From: Poronia punctata
Lineage: Eukaryota; Ascomycota; Sordariomycetes; Xylariales; Xylariaceae
DNA length: 64,000 nucleotides
Direction: 5' to 3'
NCBI GenBank assembly: GCA_022579005.1
Contig: MU401475.1
Coordinates: 62,001 to 126,000 of the forward strand
The position numbers and the translations under genes are program-made. Below, in pieces: positions 28,441-41,100 of the stretch (its first letter is position 1; every line of letters starts with the position of its first letter). The notes under the pieces are model-generated. The model ran no database searches, was not told the DNA's origin, and worked only from the letters and a program-made list of their open reading frames with translations.

Positions 28441-28722
28441 AAAGCTATTTAAGTATAAAAAAAAAGTGTTTTTTTTTTATTTGTTTAAGATTTGCTTTAC
28501 TTATGCTTTGTAGGCCTTAGCCGTGCTGCCCTTATCTTTAAGCGCAAGGCCCGGCTATAGTTTTACTAGGGCCGCTAAAGGTAGCTAGTAGATTTTAAGA
28601 AGCAGGTTCCCGATCTCTTGTAGGACCGTCTTCTTACAGTTAGTTTGCTCGTACATCCTGGCTGCCACGGCTTACACGTTAGTAGGCAGGTCGTAGCTAT
28701 TGCCTTAGAGATTCTGAAATCA
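28441..28722 (-). pseudogene. Protein-coding remnant with RIP-type stops, family unknown
   Basis: One minus-strand frame reads as protein-like sequence (for example MYEQTNCKKTVLQEIGNLLL) interrupted by five in-frame stops at 28705-28707, 28672-28674, 28585-28587, 28555-28557 and 28501-28503. All five are TAA or TAG, the codons produced when CpA in CAA or CAG becomes TpA. The frame is lysine-rich and runs into the AT-rich block. It lies outside the LTR-like repeats, so it may belong to a different element or to host DNA into which the retrotransposon inserted. I do not recognise the family. Confidence 0.4.
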
Positions 28723-31700
28723 AAACCTACCCTACAATAACAAGTCTCCTATTATACCTACCTACTAAAGAAGACTTGGTGATTATTGCATAATTTCATT
28801 AAGCTACTTAACATAATGCTATCTCTTGTCTTAAAATTTTGCTGTTGTTTTTGTTCTTGTTATAATATTGCCATTTTTATCATATATGCTAGATTGTATA
28901 GTTACGTTAATGTACGGTTGTCAAAACACCCCTCTCCTCTCTCCCTCTCCCCGTCCCCAACCATGGCCTCTCCTTATACAACTAAGTTTTCTAAGTATAG
29001 AAATAAAAAGAACAGGGCAGGGGTTATAAGGACAAAGGGGGGGGGTTGGTTAAGTACTGTCCAGTCTAGATAGGGCAAAAAGTCATGCTAAGCAGCATGT
29101 TTAAGCTTGGCCTTGGTGCTGTAAGTGCTTTCTTATAAATATTTTTTTACTTTCTATTGATTAGCACGCTTGAAGCTAGAAGTAATACACAAAGCCTACA
29201 AATCTACATACGTATATGAGTATGTATATACTTACATAGCTTTCTTCTATCTTCTGCTACGCCGCACACTGGCATAATACATGTATGTACATGTTACAAG
29301 TAGGGAGCTTTTTCCTACGCTGCACCTATATATGTTAGAAGAAGCTAGGTATAGGAGATACTTGGTTAGGTAGTGGCATTATCATTGGAGCCCATTTTTC
29401 AAGTTGTGTTTATAAACATGCAATATATTCCCCAAAGGTTATGTTTAACAGGTCGGGGGAAAACAAGAACAAAGAAGACAGCAAAAGGCGAAGATCGCCA
29501 AGTCAGCTCGTCTAACCTGATCTAATGCATGGACTTTTACTGCGGCGGCCGCAAAAAATGTTCTCTCTCATCTCGTCTCGTCCCATCCGTCCCTCCCTTT
29601 AAAATAGACATCTGGAAGGGGCACAGTCGAAGATGCCTGTCTACCCGTACATACCCGGACGGAGATACACATAAGCTGCATCTCGCCGACGCATTGGAAG
29701 CTTGCCGCGGCGGACCGGGGTTTGTGAGGTGCGAGGGGTTCATAGATAGCCAGCCAGTAGATAAGCAGCTCTGCCAAGGGCAAGAGCCGGGAGGGATTTT
29801 GAGCAGGATATGGGTCTTCCCCGGAAAGAGGAGGGAAAGGAGGACAGACCTTGTTGTAGAGAGGCGAAGGGGTGAGCATCTCGACTTTTGTGTACAATGC
29901 TGTGGGAACAAGATTTTAGTACAACATATCTACCTCCGCGGCAGAAACAAGCATTGCCTTCCCCTGTCCCCTCTACTACTTGCCCGGGTACCTACCTACA
30001 TACCTAAAGTACAAGATACTTGAACAAGGCCCGGCTGTCCGAGATGCTCGAGCCGGTTGGGCTAGGCCTGCGCTACTTACTCGCATACACAAATAGGTGT
30101 GCACTCGTACCGATAGGGCAGGTGCACCGTATATAGCAATTTGGCTCTTGTATAAGTGGTGAGAGGTCTAGTTATCATATCATTAGTCTTGTATGCATAA
30201 GCCATATCATATATACTCTCTTCTCCTTTTGTTTCGTACAAGTTTCATGTAGGGGTAACGTACAAGGCCAACCCCCGAGTCTGTTCTTGAAGGGGGGAAC
30301 AGATATGACTAAGGTCTCTATACTTGAAAATTCCTCATCGGCATAAAGATAACCTGTTGTACAATAATATCGTGTTCTGTGTCTCTCCGCAGGCTTAAGA
30401 CATTGGTCTTCTTGAATGTGGGGAGGTAACGTGTGGTAAACGGTATACATGTGTGCCGAGAGCACCGTCCTGCACGTGAAAGGGGCTCTCGGCGTCCTCA
30501 GGGTAACGGTGATCTGGCCTATACCATATACGCAAGGCATGTCTAGATCTACAAAGCCCCTGAAATCACTTGCCAGTGGCAAAAAGTGATCAAGCTGTCG
30601 TGGCGATTCCTACTGCTGTCTACGTGAGTTTAAACTACCAAAAGACCCTTGAAAGAGGGGTTATGCTATCGTGCTCTACCGAGCAATCCCAGCTTCCTTT
30701 GCCAAGGTGTCCATCATCGGGATCGGGGGATATTTGCTGATCATCAGGCATAAAGGGGGCGGGGTGTTCAAATATTTCCGTAGACTCAATTAGATGGTTT
30801 AGAGTAAACTTTGGCAACCCGTTTTCTTTCCTATTCTTTCCTTCGTATGTCCATATGTCCATTGAAAATCGGTATTTGGAAAGGTGGTCTTGCAAGGTTA
30901 TCCCAAATTCAAACTAGAAACCATCCCTTGAAAAGTGTGTGGCTAAGCCTAGAGTAGACCTAATGCGTCTCAGAAAGCGGCGGCGGATAAAGTTCGTCAA
31001 AGATACCTACACAGGTTAGGTTGGGCGAGCCTTTGCGTAAGCGGAGTCCACAGGATGTTAGTTATCGCATCGGGCTTAACAGGTACTCATATCACCTCGA
31101 GAATTATACTATCTGTTCGCTTTATCGAGTCCCTTTCGCACGTCGTATGCTAGGGCTGTCGCAGCCAAAGCCCCTGGGAATCGCCGAACAGCGGCTACTT
31201 GGAGGCTTTGAGGATCCTCCCAAGGATACGCCAGCCGGGCTGTAGCATCTGATCTTGCTAGGCGAGCGCTTATTCGGATGCTTCGAAGGCGGTGCTCGCG
31301 GGAAGGATTCAAGAGCCACATACAATCATCTCGATTGCCATGGCCTAGACGATACCGGTTATCAACCGACCGTTCCCAGATGGGAATCCCCAGGCCCCCA
31401 AATATATCGCACCAGTCATTACCAAGTCCTGTTCCATAACCGTAGACGGCAGTTCAATGCTCGCACCACGATACTCTGCGATGTGTACCTGTACAGAGCA
31501 GGAGTCCAGGACAGCATTGTGGGGGTAAGGACCAGAGCGTCTAGAACATCCCTCTGGCGGTGGTGGGCAGAAGCCTGAGCTCTGGTGAGGGCACAAGTCC
31601 AAGACGCCAAGGCAAGCTCGAAAGAGGCGGGTCTGGAGGTACCGTTCGTCCCATTCTGAATCGCTCGTCATCTGAGACACTATATGATTTCGGTGCTGGA

Positions 31701-31978
31701 GGTCATGGGTCTGAACATCTGCACAGAATCGCGGCTTACTGATTAGATTGGGCGCTTACGCATTCACTTACTTAAAAACCGCCAACGTCTCTAGCAGCTT
31801 TACCAACGGCGACGATAGTACTTGGGATGTCTTTCGTGGTTACGCACAGCCTCTTCGTCTCATGAACCTGGCCCATACTCGTGAAAGATAGACGGACAAG
31901 CAACCTGGGATACGTAGGCGCCGCGCAATTACATTCGCCATAGTTGATTCACTTACTGGTGTAATAGCGGGGGGCGCG

Positions 31979-31979
<1 letters not shown>
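28723..31979. other. Gene-free stretch right of the AT-rich block
   Basis: Mixed-composition DNA with poly-G at 29037-29045, TAGG/CCTA motifs (28751, 29985) and several overlapping open frames on both strands. The longest ATG frame is 29529-30023 (164 codons). A minus-strand frame open from 31453 to 31109 has protein-like composition but no upstream start. None has a recognisable domain or a convincing splice chain, so no gene is called here. Confidence 0.45.
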
Positions 31980-32029
<50 letters not shown>

Positions 32030-32118
32030 NNNNNNNNNNGAACCAGCCCGCCCCACCACCCGCTCCGCCCCCCGCGCCCGCCCTTTCCTCCCACACTTTT
32101 TTTAATCATTCCTTGCTT

Positions 32119-32147
<29 letters not shown>
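31980..32147. other. Assembly gap flanked by poly-G and poly-C
   Basis: Fifty G (31980-32029) lead into ten N (32030-32039). After 80 bp of C-rich sequence there is a run of 29 C (32119-32147). A ten-N spacer is a conventional gap of unknown size. Poly-G of this length is also a known artefact of two-colour short-read chemistry, so the flanking bases should not be trusted as genomic. Confidence 0.85.
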
Positions 32148-32149
<2 letters not shown>

Positions 32150-35100
32150 AGCAACGCAGTTTCACTCGTAATAATTAGCAGCCGAAGCATCCGAACTCCC
32201 GAGCTCCCGAAGCACCCGGGATTTGATGACCCCAGTTGCTCTGGTATATCTGTAAGAGCTATCTCACGAACTTATGTTGCTGTGGTAGGACCGGATCAAT
32301 CATGCGGTTTGATGCCTGGCAGCCGACAGCATGAGATTGGGTTGGGGACCCGGTAGTTATAACTTATCTGTCTCCACCAGCTGGACTGCGAATTTCCCAA
32401 CACCTGGCTATATTATACAAGAGATCAATCTCCCCTTGGCAGCCTTTTATGTGCCTTGGTTAGGACGGCCAGGAGACTGTGACTTGCTTCCCAGTGTCCC
32501 ATCGAGGTGATGTAAAGATGACCGCACTACAACTCGTTCAGACTTTGGTAATATCATGCGCGAGGCCTTGCTGTACCCGATGACAAGTTTGACGATGAAT
32601 GATACCTGTATATCGGCCACATAAGGCAAGAGTTGACTGTAATGTAAGTCGTGGGTTGTGGACGTCCAAATACCACTGACACAAAAAACAGCGGCTGGTC
32701 CTAGTGCCGTCAGTGAATAAACCACCATGAGCACATCACATTTTGGCAAAACATATTTAGACACTTCCTAAAATATCCCGGGAGGCGAGCCAAGCAAGAA
32801 GACTAGCACGGGTGGCGTTTTGGCGTTAGCGAAACGAGCGACTTTGTGGACCAGCCAACAAAGAGGCGAGACTCGAGAGGGGTTGAGTGGGCGATTGTGC
32901 CTAACCTATCCCATACCCGCCATATTGCGACATACATATGTTCCTTGATATCTGGCTTTAGCTGGATATAAGGCGCAAGGGTCCATGGCCACATGGGCCC
33001 ATGAGGTGGGGGCGAACTAGGTAGGTAGAAAGGTGACGGCAACAAAAAGGCGGGCGCAATCTTCTTCGCCGTGTGTGGAAGAGACGTCGCCAAGCTTTCT
33101 AGCATAGCGTCCGATGGTGTATCACCTGTTATAGGTACACCTGGTAGCGCTGTCTGATCAATGTGCTGCCCTGCTGTAAGATGGGTGGTAAGCAGGGCTA
33201 GATTCTGTTTCAAAATCCTCATATTTTGCGACCGTAACGATAAGAATTGTCAAAGAACGACGTGGTGCGTGATAGTGAGGACATGGCGGACCGCCAAAAA
33301 AGCTGCAGTGGATACCTATCATCTCGACTACATCAACACAAACCGATGGAGTGCGGTGCGGCGCGTGCGCCTTGAGGGTTACATCGGACAATAGAAAATG
33401 ATATCAAGCTTGGATGATCGACGGTGGTCGTTGCCTCGCTTTGCTCAGCTGGACTCGAGAACACAAATGAGTGATGGGGAAATTGGATGTGGGGTTACAT
33501 GCTATTAATAGCATAAAGAGACGTGAAGCATCTGGAGTTTCGCTCCGGCTCTTGTCCCCTGTCCTCTTCTCCATGGCTCTCCAGTCTTCACAACCGGCCT
33601 GATATTTGATAGGATACCTAGCGAAATATACGTGTACAGTTAGGTGGTAGTGATAGCCTTATACGACGGGCGTGATTGATGCGGAGTGAAGTAGCCAGTG
33701 AATATGTTTTTTTTTTGGGAACCTGCGTCTTCTCCATGTCAGAAGAATGGCGGTATACCTATTCCGCTTTAATAGGCCGATAGAACAAGGTATTCTACGT
33801 GTAAGCAAGGGTACTGCTGTTGTAATACATATTGGACGTGCATGTAGAGGGTCAAGGAGGGAGAGTTGCGATCATGGAGTATCGAACAGGTACTTTAGTG
33901 GACTGCCACTTTGTGCATTGTCAAGAGACTAGAATGCTAGAATGTTCCCGCACCTCGGTGGAGATGAGATCTTCTGAAGCCCGATACCTAGTACGCTGGG
34001 CATGGAAAAGAGTTTCTACCCTTAGCAGACGTCACCTACGTTTGTCAAAGGGAAGCGCTACCGCATATATTGCTGGTTGAAGGCAATCGCAACGCCGTAC
34101 CTACCTTGATAAAGTACCTAATAACAAGTACAAAGTAAGGTAGATTATGATCATGTTGGCCAGACTCGCGGTTCACTTGCTTCCGTTCCGGCAACGCGAG
34201 CCTTGTTCTTGCAGCAATTGCCTGTAGGTGTAGACAAGCATGTTAGTTATCGAATTAGAGAAGCCTATTGGCCATTAGACAGGGTGTTAAGGTTCGCCCA
34301 AACACTTCTTCGTGGTTACTATGGTGATACCTGCCAAGACAGGCTAGAAGACGAGGCATTTTGATCCAAAAGTGAGAGGGGGACGAAGCTGATTAAGCAA
34401 GCATATCTGGATCACACTGCATCGCACCGCTGCCAAGATAAACATCCCATGTCAACACCGATGTCCATCGATGATTATTAACTGTTGTCCTTGCCAGTTC
34501 CTCTGCTGTTCCGCCACCTGCAACAGGGCAAGGTGATCGCGTAGAAGGCTTGTAATAGGCCGCTAGAGTGGATGCCGTGACTTGGAAAGTCTGGTATCCG
34601 CCAAATGGCAAAGCAAGTTATTATCTATTGCCCATGTCTTGGCACGTTTAGTCGGTGTGCAAAGCAATTTTCTCAGGGCTCCGAGCGAACGTGGAGTACG
34701 AGTTGGCAGAATGAGAGACAGAATGAGAGCGAGATAGAGAGAGCGTCGGAGCCTAATGATCTACGACACAATCGATCACCCCATGCGAGGCCCGTGCTCA
34801 GCTGGACCGTCCTGTGGCGTGTTCCCCCAGTACAAGCAGACACACCGTTTCTCTTTCGTCTGTTGCTGTGAAACTTGCTTGGGAGATGGCGCATCTCTAC
34901 GCAGCTATGAAACAAGATAGGCCAAGTTGCATAAGTAGATACCTAGGTTTTTCCCGAACCAATTGCACTCCCTCGGTAAACCACGCCAGCAGCAACTGCA
35001 ACAACAGCAGCCATGGGGTAGGAAGATACTCATGCGGACCTTCATCATGTACGACAAGATACCCTCTAGCAAGCAACAAGGCAAGCCACCCCCGGGCCTT

Positions 35101-38100
35101 GTGACTCTCTGGTGCGGTGGAGTGGTTCGTTAGTAGCCATGGGCGTTCCGCTGTGCCGTAAACACGCTGCGTAGTAGGTAGGTAGTCCGAAATCTTTATC
35201 CCTTTGTTGTATACAGAACACCAAAAGACCCGTTTCTTGCTTGCCTATGGCCAGAAGAGAACTATTATCTATGCTGTGTCGTGCCGAAGGCCGGATACCT
35301 TTACCCTTGTATGGGTCCAGTACGATGCATGTTGTTAGCCACATCTCTGCTGGCCTTTGGTTGGCGATCAAGTAAAAGCAGCCAGCATGTTGTTGACCAA
35401 CGACGAGCTCTAAGAAGATCCCTGTGTCTAGTGGATGTTTTGCTGTTGTTAAGGTGTAGATGTAAAAGGCCATATTCTTCTCTGTAATTACATGTTGATA
35501 CGAGTAGTATTTTTTTAATAGAATACTAGGTACCAAGGTAGGTTACCTAAGCTACCCCTAGCAAAACTACTGCAGCAGCCTGCAGACCGTAGCTGCAATA
35601 ACCCCCGCTTTCTCTTCGTTGAGAGGCACTCTTCTCAAGTCCAAGCGGCAACCTATGGTTTCCTTTTGAAGTTGGCCTTTACTATTCGTTGATTTACTCA
35701 ACGATTTGATTTTTGATTTTGCAATATGCACAACAGTACAGTAGCGTGATTAAAATCATGGTCCCCTAGAGGCGCTGGTTACAGCACATACATAAGGATC
35801 CTCTGTACTTTGATCGTATATGGCCTCTTCTATGCACCTTGCAGATTCGCAACATTGCGGCTTACTCATAGGGGCAATCAATTCACGGATTCCTATGACA
35901 ATCGAGCCAGATCCAGGGTGCCAGGTCAAATTACTTGCCCTCGAACTGCTTTTGCAGCATTTGTTTTCTCTTGTTTTATACCTAACACCCTTGGTTACTA
36001 CCATTGCCAAGAAGACTGAAATTGGTGTCCTGCGGTTACAAGGGAGCTAGACCCAAAATAGGATGGGCAGAAGGCGGGAATAACCACTGCAGGGAATTTG
36101 ATTTGCTTATTCCCGCCTGCTTGTACTGTTTATCGTAGAGTATTGTTTTTGAGCAAGACCATGGGTCTGGGCATCTTGTGGTGGGTATGCAATTGTTGTG
36201 CGTATTCGGTAATCTGTTGTTAGGCAGCAGGTTTCCAAGCAAAATAGAACTCGGCAAGGAAATTATGCTTAAACTTAGTAGCAGGACCAAATAACATTAG
36301 GCGCAACGGAAATTGGGAAGAGCTTACATCACAAGTAACCTGCGTATTTGCTTGTTATGCGAGTACCCGAGTGTTGGGGCGTAAAGCGCGCCAACCCGAG
36401 CAAGTGGTTCATGGGGAAGTACCAGGTAATAAGCTAGATACATAGTGTTTCAACCTATTATTAGAGAATCTCGAGGTTGCATTACTACTACTTGTACATC
36501 GGTTCGAGAAGACAAAGTGCATGTATGGAAGTACGTACGAGACCACCTGCAGAGGTGTGTGCTACCTTACGAGTACACTTTCTAACAGGGCTACTGTAGG
36601 CATAGCATGTGTAAGTACCTGAGGTACCTACCCATTAGCCCCAAAGCCCAAATTTTTGACAGAAAACGTGGCTGTTGGAGAAAACAGACCGTGGCAGAAC
36701 CAGCTAGACGGGATGGGTAAAAGCACCACCAACCATGATTGAAAACTTCCACTCCAGCTTAAAGCTTGGTAAATGTGGCCATCGCTGTTAAGCAGTTGCT
36801 CTAGATAATGCAAGTTAGCATGAATACCTTTCTTGCTGTTAGCACAGCACATACTGGCATGAACAGTACATGTACTTACAAATGATCAACAACCGGCCAA
36901 TAGATTAAACTAAGATAGTATATTTACTATGTAGTTATTTAATAGTTAGTGATCATCCAGTGTGCTTAATATAGTAAGTGACGGACATATTGTGATTTGC
37001 TTAAGCAGAGCGACGACAGCATTGGACTATGCAATCTATCATTCCTGTACCTCAAATCAAGATGAAATACCTACCTACATGTAGTTTGCAGTCTACCCAA
37101 AGTTAGGTTAGATAAGCGCTGCTAAATTAAGGTCGGCGCAATCTGCCCAAGCAATAGCTTAACTTTAAAACCTAATTCAATGGAACAATAGGTACTTCAG
37201 GTTGTAAGTAGACAAGGGGACACCGATAGTCGATAGAGATCTGATACGCTGTACTGGCCATCTTGATTACCAACATAATAGAGTTTGCTTAAAGTAGGCA
37301 TTACTTACGTGCACATCACTTAGATAGGCCCCCGCTCAATTACCGAGTATCCGTTAATGAACCGCTACTAGTGTAACGTTAAAGGATTCTGTTCTTCCAA
37401 GTCGCCGGGAGCAATTTCGAGCTTTGACCATATGCTAATACTCTTTCAAAGGCATTGTCACCTACTCGATCTGTCGTTTTGAGATCTGTAGTAGATGCAT
37501 AGAACTTTCCCGGCTGCTCGAGTTAGGGATCCTTCTGGGGTGCGTGCCGCGCGCCCCTTAGCTCAGCATTTCAGTCATGTTCAAGCCATGCTTTAGGTAT
37601 TCGAATACCCTTGGTGTATCCCTGGTTTTCAAGGCGGTCATGTAGCAGCAACGTCGTAGCAATACTACCCTATGCAATTACCTTATTTTATGCCCAAAAA
37701 CCCCGCACCAATCTCGTGCTCGGTAAAGCCGTCAAACCCATGATGAGCATTGGCACAAGCTCTGTTTCATAATGTCGGATATGCATGATTGGAGAACGCA
37801 GAAGTACAGAGTACACCCCCCCGTCCGCTGGCTAGCTGCCATATGGTCTGCAGGGGAAGGGTTCCAGTACCCATTCCACAAGCACGTGTACGCGCGCATC
37901 GCATGGCGCGAGTTAAGTTACACTGGTCGGTGACGGGTACAACACATACTGGTAGACGTAGGCAAGAGATCGGCGACCCTTTCCTGCCTTCTTCCCCCCC
38001 CAAAACCCCCCATCCCAACGCCCTTCGTCGCCGACATTCTAGTATCAGGACAAAACAGGCCACTGCGCGTTGCCCTCCACAACAGGGTGCACTACAGCAA

Positions 38101-41100
38101 GGCTTTCCCAGTTAGGCTCGGAGGATGCACCCCTGGTCTGTAAGGAGGGATGCACCTTGCAAATATGCAATTTACAAAATATTTTCTTTTGTTTTTAGCC
38201 TTCTAGAAGACATCTAGAAGAATATTACCTAATTTCCGTTTCTTCCATGGGCACAGGCCACGGATAACCAACAAAAGAAAAAAGCTGTATGGTGCAGCCA
38301 GCTCGCTTGCTCCCGTTAGCTGTGTGACCAAACACGTGCAGACCTACATACCAAGCACCCACGGGCCGGGCAAGATACTTTATCCCGGAGGACGTCAGAC
38401 AATGCGCAGTTGTACACGTAAATCCAAATCTAACTACGCTAATATCAGATGCTACTTATTTACGAGGTTATTTTTAACTGGTTAAATTATGCTCTATAAC
38501 TTTAGTCGGCATAGATAGGTCGGTCACTCATCATCACCTCCAAACTCGGAAGAGGCAGTTGCCAATTTACACGTAAGTACAAGACAGACCCGGGACCGAG
38601 GGCAGACAACCCTTGTCTACCTATTCATAGATGTAACTTCTCTCACCTCCACAGAGGAAGTACCTACTATGAACACATAGCTGCCGTTAAGAATCGCGCC
38701 AGAACGTCAGACAGTCGGCTATACCTAAACCTTGAAGCTTGGATTAAACCCTTTTCTTGCCGGTTTGCAGGTTCTTCGACATGGGCCCTTGCCTTGTACT
38801 GCCTGTGCAGTCACACTCAGTCTTGTAGGCTAGGCAAGTTAGGGCTAGGCAGTTGTATCTTAGCAGATATCCCCAGCTCGTTACCAGTTCTGTGCGAAAA
38901 CGGGGTGAGAAGCCATGCCTAGATAGGTAATGATACTACGACATCATATGCTCGCGGTGCATACACTGAGGTTGGTGCCTGGCGGACTTATGAAGGTCTA
39001 TTCTTCAAAAGGAAGGCAATACCAGGAAATTTCCAAATTACCTACTGCACGTACCATCGTTACTAGGTTAGGTGCTAATAATAACATATATCTGCATCGC
39101 ATATTGTACACGTCCGAACATGGAGGTAGGTGGACACTTGACAATGCTATAACGCGTCTTGTTCCAGGAATGTCTAGCATGTCTGGGCCACTGGTAAAGT
39201 AAATCAGTGAGAGCTGTACTTGGTTATTTCAACTTATCTAAAATCATTCATTGTTTGCAAATGGGAGTATTAGGAAGTGCATAGTGTTGATATATGTAGG
39301 TACGCATATGTTAGGGTAGTATGCATATATGGTCCTATGTGTGCATCTAGGTAGTTGATATCTTGATGTCCTACGCGACATCGTCATAATGCAGCGACCG
39401 TTGGGTATTGAGCTCATGACAACCTAGCTTGTGGCTATATTCTCACTGAGCGTTGCCGGATGTAGACATCTCTAATCGTAGTCTACTCATATGCGGCCGA
39501 TGAGACGACGTTTATTATGTCATCTATGGTAAGCTAGATACCTAGATTGAAGGTGAGATCTTTAGTTACGAAACTCGGAGCTTAAATCATGTATACTGTA
39601 CCGCACCGTATAGCTAAACGACATAAAATCTGGTGTGACTGATGCTAGTAATAAAGTAGTGCTGTAGATAATTACCTAGTGTAATGATGTGTTGTGAGAC
39701 GATGTTTCTCAAAATAGTAGCCGAATCTACTTAGTCCGAGAAGTGGGACCTGGGGTTGAACTAGATCTTGTACGTATGTAATTTTAGTCGGTAGGTGCAG
39801 AAAATCAGTATCTCGTACTGTGTGCCTGCCAGTACTTTCTGTACCCTACTTTGCCAAGTGGAGCTCGCAAGGAGGCACTGTATCGAGAGTTGTTTCAGAT
39901 CTCTAGAGAATGGTTGGTTTGGACACTACGACACTTCAGGGAAACACAACTGAGCCGACGTCAGGTGCCACAGGGTTACATGGAGCTAATAAGGGACCTT
40001 AGATTTAGTGAGCTTGGCCCGTCTGCGGAGGAGGGCTATGAAGAAGGCTTGTATGTGTATGTTTAGACTGGTTTCCTAAATAAACTAGGTATCTTGAAAG
40101 AAGGATGCGTGTAGAAGAAAGAAGAAAACGGTTACCAGAGCTTGTTTGATATCATAAAAGGAAAGGGCAGATTATTCCCACTCTGCGCCTAAATCCATCT
40201 CTTGCCGGAGGCTTTTGCAAATTGCGTTATGCATGACATCTCTGGCAGGATTAGTGTGATGGCGTGTTGTTTGCCGCAATGCTTATAGCTCGGCAGATGA
40301 GCTTCGCCTTATTTCCTCGTCTAACATACGGGACCGAGAGAATCCAAGCCCAGCTATCGCGTTTAATCATGATGTGACCAGATGAAGCCCAAAATCACTA
40401 TTGTAGGTTCGCTATTGAAAACACAAAAGGTTACCCATCACAGTTCAGCGAGACCCGGCTATTCGGCTATATCCTTGTTTGTCGAGTGGGTAGGTCTAAT
40501 CTCTTGATGAAAGCTAACTGCATTGCCAATGCAGATAGACATTTGGACTTGGAACAAAAAATAATAAATAATAAAACCCTTCTATGCGTGGGGACTGTGC
40601 GCCGTCAGCACATAAACTTATCGGTAGAGTCCAGCTGGGGGTTGGTGAAGGGATTGAGATTGTGAAAGTTTTTAGACGCGGCGCTTACAACGAGACGCGC
40701 GGTGCTCATGATAAGTCAGTCTGCCTGGTCCAACACCTGCGGCTGAGTAAGCTCTCCCTCCTTCAGCCCATCCGGCTTTTACAAGTTGGTCCTTTTTATG
40801 AAATTTGTTGTGTAGCCCTCGAGTAATTAAAGAATACATACTGTCGGTGGGCAACTAAATGGAGGCTTATTTGAGGCTCTCATAAGCCCCCTTGGCCTTT
40901 TTCATTGCTGTGCCTTGAAACGCAATGTGTTGCCTGCATATCTGTTTATGATGACCTCTTCCGGAAGTTTGTTGTGGTCATGGCCAGGAGCTGGGACATC
41001 TCACTAGTGATTTCTTTATCATGTACGCTCTAATTGCCATATACCGCCCCAGACCTCTTTTCCCCGTTTAATGTGCATAGAATCTGCTTGTACATCTTCA

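Larger units (their letters stand above)
20281..28500. repeat. AT-rich, RIP-like block
   Basis: Base composition changes sharply near 20280 from mixed sequence to almost pure A and T, and recovers gradually between about 27390 and 28730. CpA and TpG are scarce by eye; the remaining C and G sit mostly in AGCT, GCT, TGC and GCA contexts. Stops are dense in all six frames, apart from chance frames such as the 60-codon one at 20865-21047. This is the pattern left by repeat-induced point mutation of transposon DNA in Pezizomycotina. No gene can be read through it. A pair of direct repeats inside it is described separately. Confidence 0.85.

Noticed and set aside
19868..29062. TTAAGTACTGTCCA present on both sides of the AT-rich block (19869 and 29050)
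   Set aside because: A 14-bp match between two places in 64 kb is expected by chance several times, and the flanks do not extend the match.
31840..32190. Long minus-strand open frame with poly-Gly and poly-Pro
   Set aside because: It is a translation of the poly-G, N and poly-C tracts at the assembly gap, not a protein.
32803..33391. Adjacent minus-strand open frames that might be exons of one gene
   Set aside because: The upper frame opens at TTG, and I could not find a donor and acceptor pair with good consensus that joins them in frame.
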